Part shown: piece after piece, positions 40,270 through 48,375 of the stretch
Numbering within the stretch: position 1 is the first letter of the stretch
Layout of the letters: each line of letters begins with the position of its first letter
Assembly: GCA_030447525.1 (NCBI GenBank)
Contig: JAUJOR010000023.1
Location: forward strand, 1-64,000
Direction of reading: 5' to 3'
Source of the DNA: Chloroflexota bacterium
GTDB taxonomy: Bacteria; Chloroflexota; UBA11872; UBA12225
DNA: 64,000 nucleotides
The notes under the pieces: model-generated
What the model was told of the DNA's origin: nothing
The model's input: only the letters and a program-made list of their open reading frames with translations
The model's database searches: none
Program-made: the position numbers and the translations under genes

Positions 40270-41607
40270 ATGACCGCGACCAGTTGCACTACGCGACGCC
40301 GGGTGCTTGGCGCCGCTGCCGGACTGACGGCGCTGGGGGCCGCCGGATGCGCCCAGGCCGGCGGGCCGGGAGAGTCCCCCTTGACCGGCTCTACGGAGAA
40401 GGTGACCCTAGAAATCTGGCACTGGGATGCATTCTTCAAGGACACCATGGTGTCCTTCGGCGAGGGGTTCACCCAGCGCACCCCCAACGCCACGGTGAAC
40501 GTCCTGCAGCTCCCACTCGGCGACTACTACGGCACGAAGCTACCGGCGGCGATCGCGAGCGACACGGCACCGGCGGTGGTTGGGGTTCACCCGGAATACA
40601 GCCATTCCACCGCCGCCGGGGGCTTCTACAGTGACCTCGGCAAGTACCTCAACGCGGACAAGTCGTTCGACAAGAACGACTTCTTCGACGTGGGACTCAA
40701 GGCATACTCGTGGAAAGGGCGGCAGTACGGCATCCCCCACGACTCGGCGTTCCTACACTTCTATTACAACCTCGAGCTGTTCCAGCGGCAGGGAATCAAG
40801 ACGCCGCTGGAGTACTACAAAGAGGGGCAGTGGACCTGGGAGACGTACCTGGATCTGGCCAATCGACTGCGGCGCGACACGGACGGCGACGGTCAACCCG
40901 ACCAGTTCGGCACCAATGGCGAGAACGGCCTGAACTGGACGCGCTTCACCACTTTCCTGTGGCAGAACGGCGCCGACCTCTTCGACGCCGGCTACACTCG
41001 ATCTACCATCGCCTCGCCGGCGGCGCAGGAGGCGTTCACCTGGCTCAAGGAGACGCAGCGCCGGGCGCCGACCGCGCAGCAGGCCCCCACGTCCAGCTTC
41101 AACACGGGCAAGATCGCCTTTTGGCATGAGTGGCACGTCCGCGGCGAGACATACCTGAAGACGCTCTCATACGCGTTCGGCGTCGCGCCAATGGTCAAGG
41201 GCAAGCAGCAGGCCCAGATCTTCCACGGCGGCCCGGCGTGGGCCATTGTGGCGGCCGGCAAGCACCCGGACGCGTCCTGGCAGCTAATCCGCCACTTCAC
41301 TACCAAGGAGGCGTTCCAGGCGCAGCTCCAGCTGTGGATGATGCCCGCGCGCAAGAGCCTGGATACGGACGCATTCTGGGCCACCAACAAGAGCCTGCCG
41401 CCAGAGACAAGGCTGGCCTTTCAGCAGGCGGCGAAGACGGGCCGGGCGACGCCCCGCGTGGCGAAGTTCCGCGAGATGGGGCAGGCGATCAATGCCACGG
41501 TGGGCAAGTTCATGCGTGAGGAGTCCTCGGTGGCGGCGGCGACGCAAGAAGCGGCCCGGGAGCTCGACCGCCTCCTCGCCGAGGGCGGCGCCGACCCCAT
41601 CAAGTAG
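40270..41607 (+). CDS. extracellular solute-binding lipoprotein, family 1 (sugar type)
   Basis: A 445-residue protein with GGAGGAGAG before ATG 40270. The signal has the twin-arginine form SCTTRRRVLGAAAGL and lipobox ALGAAGC. The mature part reads VTLEIWHWDAFFKDTMVSFG, then GTKLPAAIASDTAPAVVGVH, and the cleft loop WKGRQYGIPHDSAFLHFYYN; these are UgpB/MalE-type features. PTSSFNTGKIAFWHEWHVRG and KHPDASWQLIRHFTTKEAFQ complete the second lobe. No transporter permease gene accompanies it. Likely a carbohydrate or polyol binder on the cell surface. Confidence 0.9.
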   Translation: MTATSCTTRRRVLGAAAGLTALGAAGCAQAGGPGESPLTGSTEKVTLEIWHWDAFFKDTMVSFGEGFTQRTPNATVNVLQLPLGDYYGTKLPAAIASDTAPAVVGVHPEYSHSTAAGGFYSDLGKYLNADKSFDKNDFFDVGLKAYSWKGRQYGIPHDSAFLHFYYNLELFQRQGIKTPLEYYKEGQWTWETYLDLANRLRRDTDGDGQPDQFGTNGENGLNWTRFTTFLWQNGADLFDAGYTRSTIASPAAQEAFTWLKETQRRAPTAQQAPTSSFNTGKIAFWHEWHVRGETYLKTLSYAFGVAPMVKGKQQAQIFHGGPAWAIVAAGKHPDASWQLIRHFTTKEAFQAQLQLWMMPARKSLDTDAFWATNKSLPPETRLAFQQAAKTGRATPRVAKFREMGQAINATVGKFMREESSVAAATQEAARELDRLLAEGGADPIK

Positions 41608-41854
41608 ATGCCAGGGCGACGCATCCACCGCCGGGGTTTCTTCCACACCGCCATCCAGCTCCCTTAGGCACGTGATCCCCGGCGGGACGTCTTTGTCCGC
41701 CGGCGTTCCGCGCCCGGGTTTTGGGACGGCGGTGACTCCTTCTGCATGCGCTTCTTTGATTGCTGATGCCAACAGGGCGCATCTACGAAGGACTTTCTCA
41801 TAGGTACGCAGGGGCACAGGTGGCAAGCGGTCCGGGTCGTGGCGCTGGCGCGCC

Positions 41855-42004
41855 TCAGGCCCTCGTGATGTCGGTCAGCACGACAGCACCGCTCCCGATC
41901 AGCTGCGAGGGAGCCGCCATCATTGGCTCCAGGAGCCGTTGCACCTCCGGCACCAAGGCCGGGAGCGCGGCGGTCGCGTGGTCCTCCGTCTCCCAGAGGT
42001 TTAT
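41855..42004 (-). pseudogene. C-terminal remnant of a probable antibiotic-biosynthesis-monooxygenase-type protein
   Basis: Read leftward from 42004 the frame gives INLWETEDHATAALPALVPE, then VQRLLEPMM and a normal-looking C-terminus GSGAVVLTDITRA with TGA at 41857-41855. The opening (L-W-E-T/S-E-D/E-x-A) is a strand-helix junction typical of ABM/dimeric alpha-beta-barrel proteins. Nothing upstream in the frame is coding: a TAG stands directly before I. The fragment abuts a MarR C-terminal remnant on the other strand, so the 5' halves of both are lost. The family is a tentative reading. Confidence 0.5.
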
Positions 42005-42185
42005 CTACGTCCAGCTCACACCCGCCGGGCGCCGGTTGCAGGACCAGGCCCGCCCGATCGTTCAGCAGATCGTGGCCGATCACTTCGGCCGGCACCTCAG
42101 TGATGAGGATCTGGCGACGCTACGCGATGCCCTCGCTCGCGTCGCCCGCGCGTCACGCGCCGCCGAAGGGGCGGCGAGCCTTTGA
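42003..42185 (+). pseudogene. C-terminal remnant of a MarR family regulator
   Basis: The frame after 42003 reads IYVQLTPAGRRLQDQARPIV, then ADHFGRHLSDEDLATLRDAL and ARVARASRAAEG, stopping at 42185. V-x-L-T-P-x-G is the wing end of MarR proteins and the rest their dimerisation helix. The winged-helix half is missing; the sequence upstream of 42003 is the antisense remnant of another gene. The fragment cannot make a working regulator. Confidence 0.7.
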
Positions 42186-42192
42186 CCGGACG

Positions 42193-42244
42193 CCGTCCCT
42201 TCCACCCGTCCCTTCCACCCGTCCCCTCCACCCGTCCCTTCCAC
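42193..42244 (+). repeat. four tandem 13-bp units
   Basis: CCGTCCCTTCCAC is repeated four times (42193, 42206, 42219, 42232), with one T-to-C change in the third unit. It lies just past the MarR remnant and before the end of the DrrB-like gene. A similar degenerate unit follows. Confidence 0.9.
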
Positions 42245-42367
42245 CGTCTCCATCCCCGGACTCGGTAGACGCCTGCCGGCGCCGGGGCCGGCGCCGGACA
42301 CAGTGCTCCGGCGCGCGCGCCTCCCGCACATGGGCGGCTCTGGCCGGTGGGTCAGCTGGTCGGTGGG

Positions 42368-43198
42368 TCAGCGGCTCATGGACTGGTAGCGCCGGACGCC
42401 CAGGGGGGCGAAGATGGCGATCAAGACGGCGACCCAGATGAGGGTGAGCAGGATGGGATGCTCGGCCGGGAAGCCCGCGGCGGCGAAGGGGTTGGGGTTC
42501 CCCCACAGCTGCCGCGTGGCGGCGGTGAGCGCGCTGACGGGGTTCCATTCCGCAACCGGACGGAGCCACCAGGGGAGGGTCTGCGTGGGCACGAAGATGT
42601 TGGAGAGGAAGGTCAGGGGGAAGAGGACGGTGAAGCCAACCTGGTTGGCCACCTCCACGCTGGGGACGGAGAGGCCCACCCAGACGCCAATCCAGGACAT
42701 GGCATACGTGAAGAGCAGCAGCAGGGCGACGGCGCCGACGAACTCCACGGGGCCGGTGTGAACGCGCCAGCCGACGGCGAGGCCGGAGAGCATCAGCACG
42801 ACGAGGATGCCGCCGTTGTAGACCACGTCTGAGAGGGTGCGTCCGCTCAGGACGGCGGAGCGGGCCATAGGTAGCGAGCGGAAGCGGTCGATAATGCCCT
42901 TGTTGAGGTCGTCGGTCATGCCGACGGCGGTGGTGGCGGCGGCGAAGGTGACAGTCTGGGCAAAGATCCCCGGCATGAGGAACTCGCGGTAGGAGCCGCC
43001 GTCCGGCAAGGGGATGGCGCCGCCGAAGACAAAGGCGAAGAGCAGGACGAACATGATCGACTGCACGATGGCGAAGATGGCCAGCTCGGGGATGCGCGGG
43101 ATGCGCTTGAGGTTGCGCCAGGTGATGATCAGTCCGTCCGAGACGGCCTGGCGGATGCCGCCGGTGGGGCTGGTGGCGGCGTGTGGTGTGGCGGTCAT
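42368..43198 (-). CDS. DrrB-type ABC-2 permease
   Basis: A 276-residue membrane protein from ATG 43198, four bases after the ATPase stop. Landmarks are the N-terminal SDGLIITWRNLKRIPRIPEL, then six helices beginning FAIVQSIMFVLLFAFVFGGA, and the family motif DRFRSLPMARSAVLSGRTLSD (20 residues shown less one). The C-terminal part has PLTFLSNIFVPTQTLPWWLR and PVSALTAATRQLWGNP. All are features of daunorubicin/multidrug exporter permeases. It pairs with the DrrA-like ATPase and is controlled by the divergent TetR. Confidence 0.92.
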   Translation of the reverse strand: MTATPHAATSPTGGIRQAVSDGLIITWRNLKRIPRIPELAIFAIVQSIMFVLLFAFVFGGAIPLPDGGSYREFLMPGIFAQTVTFAAATTAVGMTDDLNKGIIDRFRSLPMARSAVLSGRTLSDVVYNGGILVVLMLSGLAVGWRVHTGPVEFVGAVALLLLFTYAMSWIGVWVGLSVPSVEVANQVGFTVLFPLTFLSNIFVPTQTLPWWLRPVAEWNPVSALTAATRQLWGNPNPFAAAGFPAEHPILLTLIWVAVLIAIFAPLGVRRYQSMSR

Positions 43199-43202
43199 GT
43201 AG

Positions 43203-44282
43203 TCATTCAGCCTTTCTGGGGGTCTGTTCAACGGCCCGCCGGATCGGGATCGGGGGAGTGCCATCGCCGCCGCCGGTGCCGGCGGTATCGCCGCGGCTGA
43301 TGCCGTCACCCGCACCGTTGCCGTCTTCAGTCGCGGCGGCGGTGTGTCCGGTAAGGGCGAGGAAGACGTCGTCGAGGGTGGGGCGGCGCAGGCCGACGTC
43401 GTCGATGGCGATGGCGGCCTCGTCCAGGTCACGGACGATACGGACGAGGGCTTGCGCCCCGCCGGCGGTGGGGACGGTGAGGCGGCGCGTGTGGGCGTCG
43501 GTGGCCCACTCGCCGTCTCCATGGCGGCTCAGCACCTGCACGGCGCGGGCGATGGCGGCGGGTTCGCGCACGACCACCTCGATGCGCTCGCCGCCGACCT
43601 GGGCCTTGAGCTCGTCGGCAGTGCCGCGGGCGATGATGCGACCCGCATCGACGACGGCGATGCCGTGGGCCAGGGCGTCGGCTTCTTCCAGGTACTGGGT
43701 AGTGAGCAGGAGGGTGGTGCCCTCGCGCACGCGCTCGCGGATGACCTCCCACATGCCCAGGCGGCTGCGGGGGTCGAGCCCCGTGGTGGGCTCGTCGAGG
43801 AAGAGCAGCCTGGGGCGCCCGGCCAGGGCGCTGGCCAGGTCCAGGCGGCGGCGCATGCCCCCGGAATAGGTCTTGACCACGCGGTCGGCAGCGGACGCGA
43901 GGGCGAACTGGTCCAGGAGCTCGCCGGCCCGGCGACGGGCCTCGGCGTGCGGCAGCTGATACAGGCGGCCGAACATCACCAGGTTCTCCCGCGCCGTGAG
44001 GTTCTCGTCGACGGCGGCGTACTGGCCGGAGAGGCCGATCACCGTCCGCACCCGATGGGCGTCGCGGACGACGTCGAACCCGGCGACGGTGGCGCGCCCG
44101 GCGTCCGGGCGCAGCAGGGTGGCGAGGATACGGACGGTGGTGGTCTTGCCGGCCCCGTTGGGGCCCAGCAGTCCAAGGACGCTCCCTTCCTCGACGGCAA
44201 GGTCGAGGCCGTCGAGCGCCCGGATGTCCCCGGACTTGGCGCGATAGATCTTGACCAGGCCTTCGGCAATGATGGCGTTCAT
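43203..44282 (-). CDS. DrrA-type multidrug ABC ATP-binding protein
   Basis: A 359-residue cytoplasmic ATPase; ATG 44282 begins MNAIIAEGLVKIYRAK. Walker A is GPNGAGKTT (40-48). The signature is YSGGMRRRLDLASAL and Walker B LLFLDEPTTGLDP. LLLTTQYLEEADALAHGIAV is the H-loop and is diagnostic of the DrrA group. The last 110 residues hold the DrrA C-terminal domain (LRRPTLDDVFLALTGH) and a Gly/Thr-rich tail. Exports hydrophobic drugs with the permease. Its start lies about 70 bases from the divergent TetR gene across two inverted repeats. Confidence 0.93.
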   Translation of the reverse strand: MNAIIAEGLVKIYRAKSGDIRALDGLDLAVEEGSVLGLLGPNGAGKTTTVRILATLLRPDAGRATVAGFDVVRDAHRVRTVIGLSGQYAAVDENLTARENLVMFGRLYQLPHAEARRRAGELLDQFALASAADRVVKTYSGGMRRRLDLASALAGRPRLLFLDEPTTGLDPRSRLGMWEVIRERVREGTTLLLTTQYLEEADALAHGIAVVDAGRIIARGTADELKAQVGGERIEVVVREPAAIARAVQVLSRHGDGEWATDAHTRRLTVPTAGGAQALVRIVRDLDEAAIAIDDVGLRRPTLDDVFLALTGHTAAATEDGNGAGDGISRGDTAGTGGGDGTPPIPIRRAVEQTPRKAE

Positions 44283-44305
44283 CGTGTCAGAAATCTGAGT
44301 ATCAT

Positions 44306-44338
44306 GTACGCTGTTTAAATTGCGTACTATATACGCAA
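44306..44338. promoter_or_regulatory. two overlapping inverted repeats in the DrrA/TetR spacer (operator)
   Basis: TTGCGTA (44320-44326), spacer CTATA, TACGCAA (44332-44338) is a perfect 7-5-7 repeat. GTACGC (44306-44311) also mirrors GCGTAC (44322-44327). The AT-rich spacer TATATA could be the -10 box for either direction. A TetR-type dimer bound here would block both the drrAB-like operon and its own gene. Confidence 0.7.
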
Positions 44339-44353
44339 AACAGGGATGAGTCA

Positions 44354-45121
44354 ATGGCCATCGAGTACTCGGGCCGTGGCGATCCGGCGCGCACGATGGA
44401 GCTCCTATGGGGCATCCACAAGCGCCGGACGCGCGGCCCCAAGCCCGGTCTGACCGTCGACCAGATCGCGGGCGCCGCCATCGAGATCGCCGACGCCGAG
44501 GGGTTAGACGGGCTTTCGATGCGCCGCGTCGCCGATCGACTGGGGGCCGGGAGCATGTCCTTGTACCGCTACGTGCCCGGCAAGGCCGAGCTGCTCGACG
44601 TGATGGTCGATCGGGTCAGCGGCGAAACCGAGCGGCCAGACGACCTCCCGGGCGGCTGGCGCCCGCGCCTGGAGCAAGTCGCCCGCGAGAACCATCGCCT
44701 CTTCCAGCGGCACCCGTGGCTCCTGCAGGTCTTCCCCGGCAGGCCGCCACTAGGTCCCAACGTCATGGCCAAGTACGACTACGAGCTGCGCGCCGTCGAG
44801 GGCATTGGCCTGACCGACGTGGAGATGGACTCGGTGCTCACCCTGGTGCTGGGCTACGTGCGGGCGTCCGCCGGGAGCGCGGTGGAGTCGGCCCGGGCTC
44901 CGGAGCGCACCGGCCAGACCGACGACCAGTGGTGGACGGCCGTTTTCCCCGCCCTGGAGAAGGTGTTCGACCCCCGGCGCTACCCGCTCGCCGCTCGTGT
45001 CGGAACGGCCGTCGGCGAGCACTACCAGGAAGCGTACGACCCCGAGCGCACCTTCGAGTTCGGCCTGGAGCGCCTCCTGGACGGCGTTGCGGTCTTGGTG
45101 GACAAGCGCTGTCGCCGCTAG
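44354..45121 (+). CDS. TetR/AcrR family transcriptional regulator
   Basis: A 255-residue repressor. The DNA-binding domain is LTVDQIAGAAIEIADAEGLD through MRRVADRLGAGSMSLYRYV (about 33-77), including the helix-turn-helix and the Y-R-Y-V that follows the recognition helix. The ligand-binding half has the TetR_C-like pattern WLLQVFPGRPPLGPNVMAKY and LTLVLGYVRASAGSAV. The gene diverges from the DrrA-like ATPase across 71 bases with two operators, so it almost certainly controls that exporter. Its stop codon is the first triplet of the 78-bp repeat copy. Confidence 0.92.
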   Translation: MAIEYSGRGDPARTMELLWGIHKRRTRGPKPGLTVDQIAGAAIEIADAEGLDGLSMRRVADRLGAGSMSLYRYVPGKAELLDVMVDRVSGETERPDDLPGGWRPRLEQVARENHRLFQRHPWLLQVFPGRPPLGPNVMAKYDYELRAVEGIGLTDVEMDSVLTLVLGYVRASAGSAVESARAPERTGQTDDQWWTAVFPALEKVFDPRRYPLAARVGTAVGEHYQEAYDPERTFEFGLERLLDGVAVLVDKRCRR

Positions 45122-45196
45122 TAGCTCGCCACTGTGATGTTGCTGGGTGCCGCTGTCAGGGGGATACCCCACGAAGCCACCGTGGCCGGGTCCTAG
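45119..45196 (+). repeat. 78-bp dispersed repeat, copy 2
   Basis: Matches 7608-7685 at 69 of 78 positions without gaps. Its left end provides the TAG stop of the TetR gene, and its right end is TCCTAG. A further partial copy of the left end (ATCGCCACCGTTGTGATGT) appears at about 45270-45288, upstream of the AraC-type gene. Confidence 0.8.
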
Positions 45197-45298
45197 CCGT
45201 TTTCGGCGCCGTCTGGAGCCGCCTCCCGGGTGGGCTGGCCGACTTCGCGCCGCCCGGATGGCCCGAAGAAATCGCCACCGTTGTGATGTAATCAGGCC

Positions 45299-45721
45299 AT
45301 GAGCCGGGCCGTAGAGGAGTCCAACCGCCGGATGCTGCGCGCGCGCGACGCCATGGACCGCACCTACGCGCAGCCACTGGACATCCCCACGCTGGCCCGC
45401 ATTGCCCTCGTCTCGGAGGCCCACTTCATCCGCACCTTCCGCGCCACGTTCGGCGAGAGCCCCCACCGCTACCTGCAGCGCCGGCGCGTCGAGCGCGCCA
45501 TGTTCCTGCTGCGCGAAACCGACCGCAGCGTGACCGACATCTGCCTGGACGTCGGCTTCGGTAGCCTGGGGACGTTCAGCCGCACCTTTCGCCACATTGT
45601 GGGTGAAACGCCCTCGGCCTACCGCAAGCGCGCGGCCGTACACGCCGTGCCGACGTGCTTCGCCATGACCTGGACGAGACCGAGCAGTTTCGGAGAAGCA
45701 ACCGTAAGGGAGCCCGACTAG
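45299..45721 (+). CDS. AraC family helix-turn-helix regulator (DNA-binding domain only)
   Basis: A 140-residue protein consisting almost only of the AraC DNA-binding domain. Two helix-turn-helix units are visible: LDIPTLARIALVSEAHFIRT with FRATFGESPHRYLQRRRVER (about 28-67), and VTDICLDVGFGSLGTFSRTF with GETPSAYR (about 79-108). The last 30 residues vary. No ligand-binding domain is present, as in MarA/SoxS-type regulators. Genes for a VOC and a DoxX protein follow at short distance, so it may control them. Confidence 0.87.
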   Translation: MSRAVEESNRRMLRARDAMDRTYAQPLDIPTLARIALVSEAHFIRTFRATFGESPHRYLQRRRVERAMFLLRETDRSVTDICLDVGFGSLGTFSRTFRHIVGETPSAYRKRAAVHAVPTCFAMTWTRPSSFGEATVREPD

Positions 45722-45730
45722 ACTCTGCTC

Positions 45731-46186
45731 ATGTTGAATGCAATCACACTCTCACAGCTCTACGTGCTCGACCAGGATCAGGCCCTCGACTTCTACGTCG
45801 GCAAGCTGGGCCTGGAGGTGAAGGTTGACCAGGACCTCGGCTTCATGCGCTGGCTGACCGTCACCGTCCCCGGCGAGCCGGGCCGGGAGATCCTGCTGGA
45901 AGTCCCGGGTCCGCCGGCGCTGGATGCGGCCACGGCGGAGCAGGTGCGCGAGATGGTCACCAAGGGCGCCGGCGGTGGATGGATCGGGTTCAGCACGGAC
46001 GACTGCCGGAAGACCTACGAGGCCCTGCTGGCCAGGGGCGTGGAGTTCACCCAGGAGCCCATCGAGCGCGCCTACGGCATCGACTGCGGCCTGCGCGACC
46101 CCTTCGGCAACGCCATCCGCATCGTGCAGCACACACGCCCGCCGCAGCAGGCCCCCACCCCGCCGGCCAGGCCGGCCCAGCCTTAA
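45731..46186 (+). CDS. VOC family (glyoxalase/bleomycin-resistance fold) protein
   Basis: A 151-residue protein starting MLNAITLSQLYVLDQDQALD, nine bases past the AraC-type stop. The two beta-alpha-beta-beta-beta modules are LYVLDQDQALDFYVGKLGLE and WIGFSTDDCRKTYEALLARG. The C-terminal strand is YGIDCGLRDPFGNAIRIVQH, with the D-P-F/D-G-N signature. Metal ligand and substrate are uncertain; relatives act in glyoxal detoxification or dioxygenase reactions. Often paired with DoxX and AraC-type genes, as here. Confidence 0.9.
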   Translation: MLNAITLSQLYVLDQDQALDFYVGKLGLEVKVDQDLGFMRWLTVTVPGEPGREILLEVPGPPALDAATAEQVREMVTKGAGGGWIGFSTDDCRKTYEALLARGVEFTQEPIERAYGIDCGLRDPFGNAIRIVQHTRPPQQAPTPPARPAQP

Positions 46187-46207
46187 GCAACGAGCAGGAA
46201 AGAGACG

Positions 46208-46624
46208 ATGCAAAACTCGAAGCGAACCAACGTGCTACTGTGGACCGTCCAGGCCTTGTTGGCCCTGTTCTTTGGACTCGCCAGCGGCGCGCCAAAGCTG
46301 TTCTTACCGCCGGAGATGTTGGCGCTGCCCATCCCGCTGTCGGACTCGTTCCTGAAGTTCATCGGCGTGGCAGAGGTGCTCGGCGCCCTGGGCCTGATCC
46401 TCCCCGGAGTCCTGCGTATCCAGACCGGCGTCACACCGCTAGCCGCCGCCGGTCTCGCGCTCGTCGCGGCCTGTGCAACGGTGTACCAGCTGATGGCCGG
46501 CCAGCCTGAGAGTGCGGTGTTCGCGACGGTAATTGGCCTGATCGCGGCGTTCGTCGCCTACGGCCGGTGGCGGCTGGCCCCACTCCGCGAGTCCTCCCGC
46601 CGGGCGGTCCTGGCGGCGCCCTAG
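46208..46624 (+). CDS. DoxX family membrane protein
   Basis: A 138-residue protein from ATG 46208 with GGAAAGAGACG upstream. Four helices are VLLWTVQALLALFFGLASGA, PIPLSDSFLKFIGVAEVLGA, LGLILPGVLRIQT with LAAAGLALVAACATVYQL, and FATVIGLIAAFVAYG. GVAEVLGALGLILP is the DoxX hallmark. Such proteins sit in the inner membrane and some complement quinone or oxidative stress functions. Probably co-transcribed with the VOC gene 21 bases upstream. Confidence 0.9.
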   Translation: MQNSKRTNVLLWTVQALLALFFGLASGAPKLFLPPEMLALPIPLSDSFLKFIGVAEVLGALGLILPGVLRIQTGVTPLAAAGLALVAACATVYQLMAGQPESAVFATVIGLIAAFVAYGRWRLAPLRESSRRAVLAAP

Positions 46625-46698
46625 CCCCGGCGGCGGCGACACCTACCGCAGCGCCGTCGCCTCCAGGGGCGGCCGGCGCTCGGGCCGCCGGGCTGGCG

Positions 46699-46763
46699 AG
46701 TCATGGCGTCCCTGTTGAAGGGCCACCCAGCCAGTCATGGCATCCCTGTTGAAGGGCCACCCA
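46699..46763. repeat. 31-bp near-perfect direct repeat
   Basis: The 31 bases at 46699-46729 recur at 46733-46763 with a single difference (core TCATGGC-TCCCTGTTGAAGG). The second copy contains the stop codon of the ROK-family gene, so the last residues of that protein (MGGPSTGMP) are encoded by the repeat. Confidence 0.9.
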
Positions 46764-48228
46764 TAGGAAGGGCCACCTTCTGTGCTCCTCCACCAAAGGG
46801 AGTGAGGGCACGACGCCTGATCTCCGCGCTGGCCGGAGCTGTCCCGTGGCGGGAGACGTGTCCCGCCAGCGGCGGAGTATAGACCTCGCGTAGCACCAGC
46901 GCGCCGGCGCTCACGGGGAGCGTCTCACGACCAAAGGCGCTGGGGGATATCTCCGGCAGGCGTTCAGCGAACTCCGGTGCGTACGCCTGGAGCGCCTGGC
47001 GCAGGAGCCGCAGCTGGTACCGTCCCGGGTCCCAGACGATCGCCCCCGCGACGACGAGGAGTTGGGGATCGAACATCGCAAGGACGTGGGCAACCAGAGG
47101 GGCGAGCGCGGCTGCGCGCCAGCGCAGCAGCTCGTTCGCTTGGGCGTCAGACTCCCGTTCCGCCATCGTCGCCAGCACGTCGCTCGTCCGCCGCCCAGGA
47201 ATGGCAGTCCCGTCCGCAACCCAGCGCGCCAGCACGCCGTCTGGGCCGTGACGCGCCGCATGCCCTGCCGCCGCAAAGAGGGCCGTCTCTGAGGCGGCGG
47301 CTTCAATCGAGACGGCCGACTCCTCCGCCCGGCGCGCGCCGCTCCGGCGGGTGGTGTGCCCGGTAACCGCCGCTCGGATGATGGCTGCTCCGGCCGCCGG
47401 CTGGGCCGGGAGGGAGCCCACGTTCCCCGCCGCGGCGTGGTGCCCGTGGTGTACCTGCCGGCCAATGATGGTGCTGCACCCGATCACCGCCCCCACGTAG
47501 AGGAACGACACGGTGTCGGCGCGGCGCCCCTCGCCAAACCACGCCTCTGCCGCCGCCATCGCCCGTACGTGGTCTTCTACCACCACCGGCAGGCCCAGCG
47601 CCTGCGCCAGGAGGTCGGCCAGGGCCACGTCTGCCCACCCCAGCTGCGCCTGACGGCGCACGACTCCGTTGCTGCTGTCCACCCACCCTGCCACGCCCAC
47701 GCCGGCGCCCAGCACGGCGGTCCGCGGCACATGGTGCTGCGCGAGCAGCTCCGCCACCTGCCGTGCAACCTCGTCCACGAGCGCCCCGGGTGACGGTCCC
47801 CATGCATCATGGTCGATGGGCTGCGTGCGCCGGGCCATCAGCCGCGCACGCAAGTCCACCAGCCCCATATCGATCTGGGTCGCGCCGACGTGTACGCTCA
47901 CGGCACAGCGCGCGGCTCGCCCCTCGAGCCCGGCAATTGTCAGCGGGACCGGTTGTCTCCCGCGCCGCTGCCGTTCGCCGGCCGGCCGCCCGTCCGATCC
48001 AGCGGAGGCTTCCGGGGGGCCGGCCCCAGTGCGGTCCTGTTCCCGTATCAGCCCTGCTTCCAGCAGTTCGGCGCTGATGTAGCTGAGGACTGACGGGGGA
48101 AGCCCCACCACCTGCCCCAGCCTGGTGCGTGACAGCGGTCCGACGTCCAGCAACGCCCGCAACACGGCGGCCCGGTTGTGCCCCCGCAGCTCGCTCAACC
48201 CGCCGCCGCGCAGGCTCCTGTTCTCCAT
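46735..48228 (-). CDS. ROK family transcriptional regulator
   Basis: A 497-residue protein from ATG 48228. Residues 10-62 are a winged helix: LRGHNRAAVLRALLDVGPLS, then RTRLGQVVGLPPSVLSYISA. From about 95 follows the ROK kinase-like fold: VHVGATQIDMGLVDLRARLM, VLGAGVGVAGWVDSSNGVVR and VDEVARQVAELL helices. The usual CxCGxxGCLE zinc motif of NagC/Mlc is missing; the equivalent loop reads GNVGSLPAQPAAGAA. It diverges from a sugar-binding-protein gene, so it probably regulates that gene in response to a sugar. C-terminus derived from a repeat. Confidence 0.85.
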   Translation of the reverse strand: MENRSLRGGGLSELRGHNRAAVLRALLDVGPLSRTRLGQVVGLPPSVLSYISAELLEAGLIREQDRTGAGPPEASAGSDGRPAGERQRRGRQPVPLTIAGLEGRAARCAVSVHVGATQIDMGLVDLRARLMARRTQPIDHDAWGPSPGALVDEVARQVAELLAQHHVPRTAVLGAGVGVAGWVDSSNGVVRRQAQLGWADVALADLLAQALGLPVVVEDHVRAMAAAEAWFGEGRRADTVSFLYVGAVIGCSTIIGRQVHHGHHAAAGNVGSLPAQPAAGAAIIRAAVTGHTTRRSGARRAEESAVSIEAAASETALFAAAGHAARHGPDGVLARWVADGTAIPGRRTSDVLATMAERESDAQANELLRWRAAALAPLVAHVLAMFDPQLLVVAGAIVWDPGRYQLRLLRQALQAYAPEFAERLPEISPSAFGRETLPVSAGALVLREVYTPPLAGHVSRHGTAPASAEIRRRALTPFGGGAQKVALPMGGPSTGMP

Positions 48229-48268
48229 CGGTCAGTGCTCCGTCACCCGCTTAGTCTGCCTGTCCGAC

Positions 48269-48297
48269 TTGACTCGTGGCCCCATCCGGGCTAGCAT
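48269..48297 (+). promoter_or_regulatory. promoter of the solute-binding gene at 48376
   Basis: TTGACT (48269-48274), a 17-base spacer, then TAGCAT (48292-48297). The transcript would begin near 48304, leaving a leader of about 70 bases. The site is in the 147-base gap between the diverging ROK regulator and the solute-binding gene. Confidence 0.6.
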
Positions 48298-48375
48298 GGC
48301 AGAATTGCTTCTAAGATAGAAATAACTGCCCCACGGGAAGCGCCGGCACTCAGCTTGTAGCAGGGAATCGGAGAG

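Noticed and set aside
42193..42244. CRISPR array
   Set aside because: The 13-bp units are directly adjacent without spacers, so this is a simple tandem repeat.
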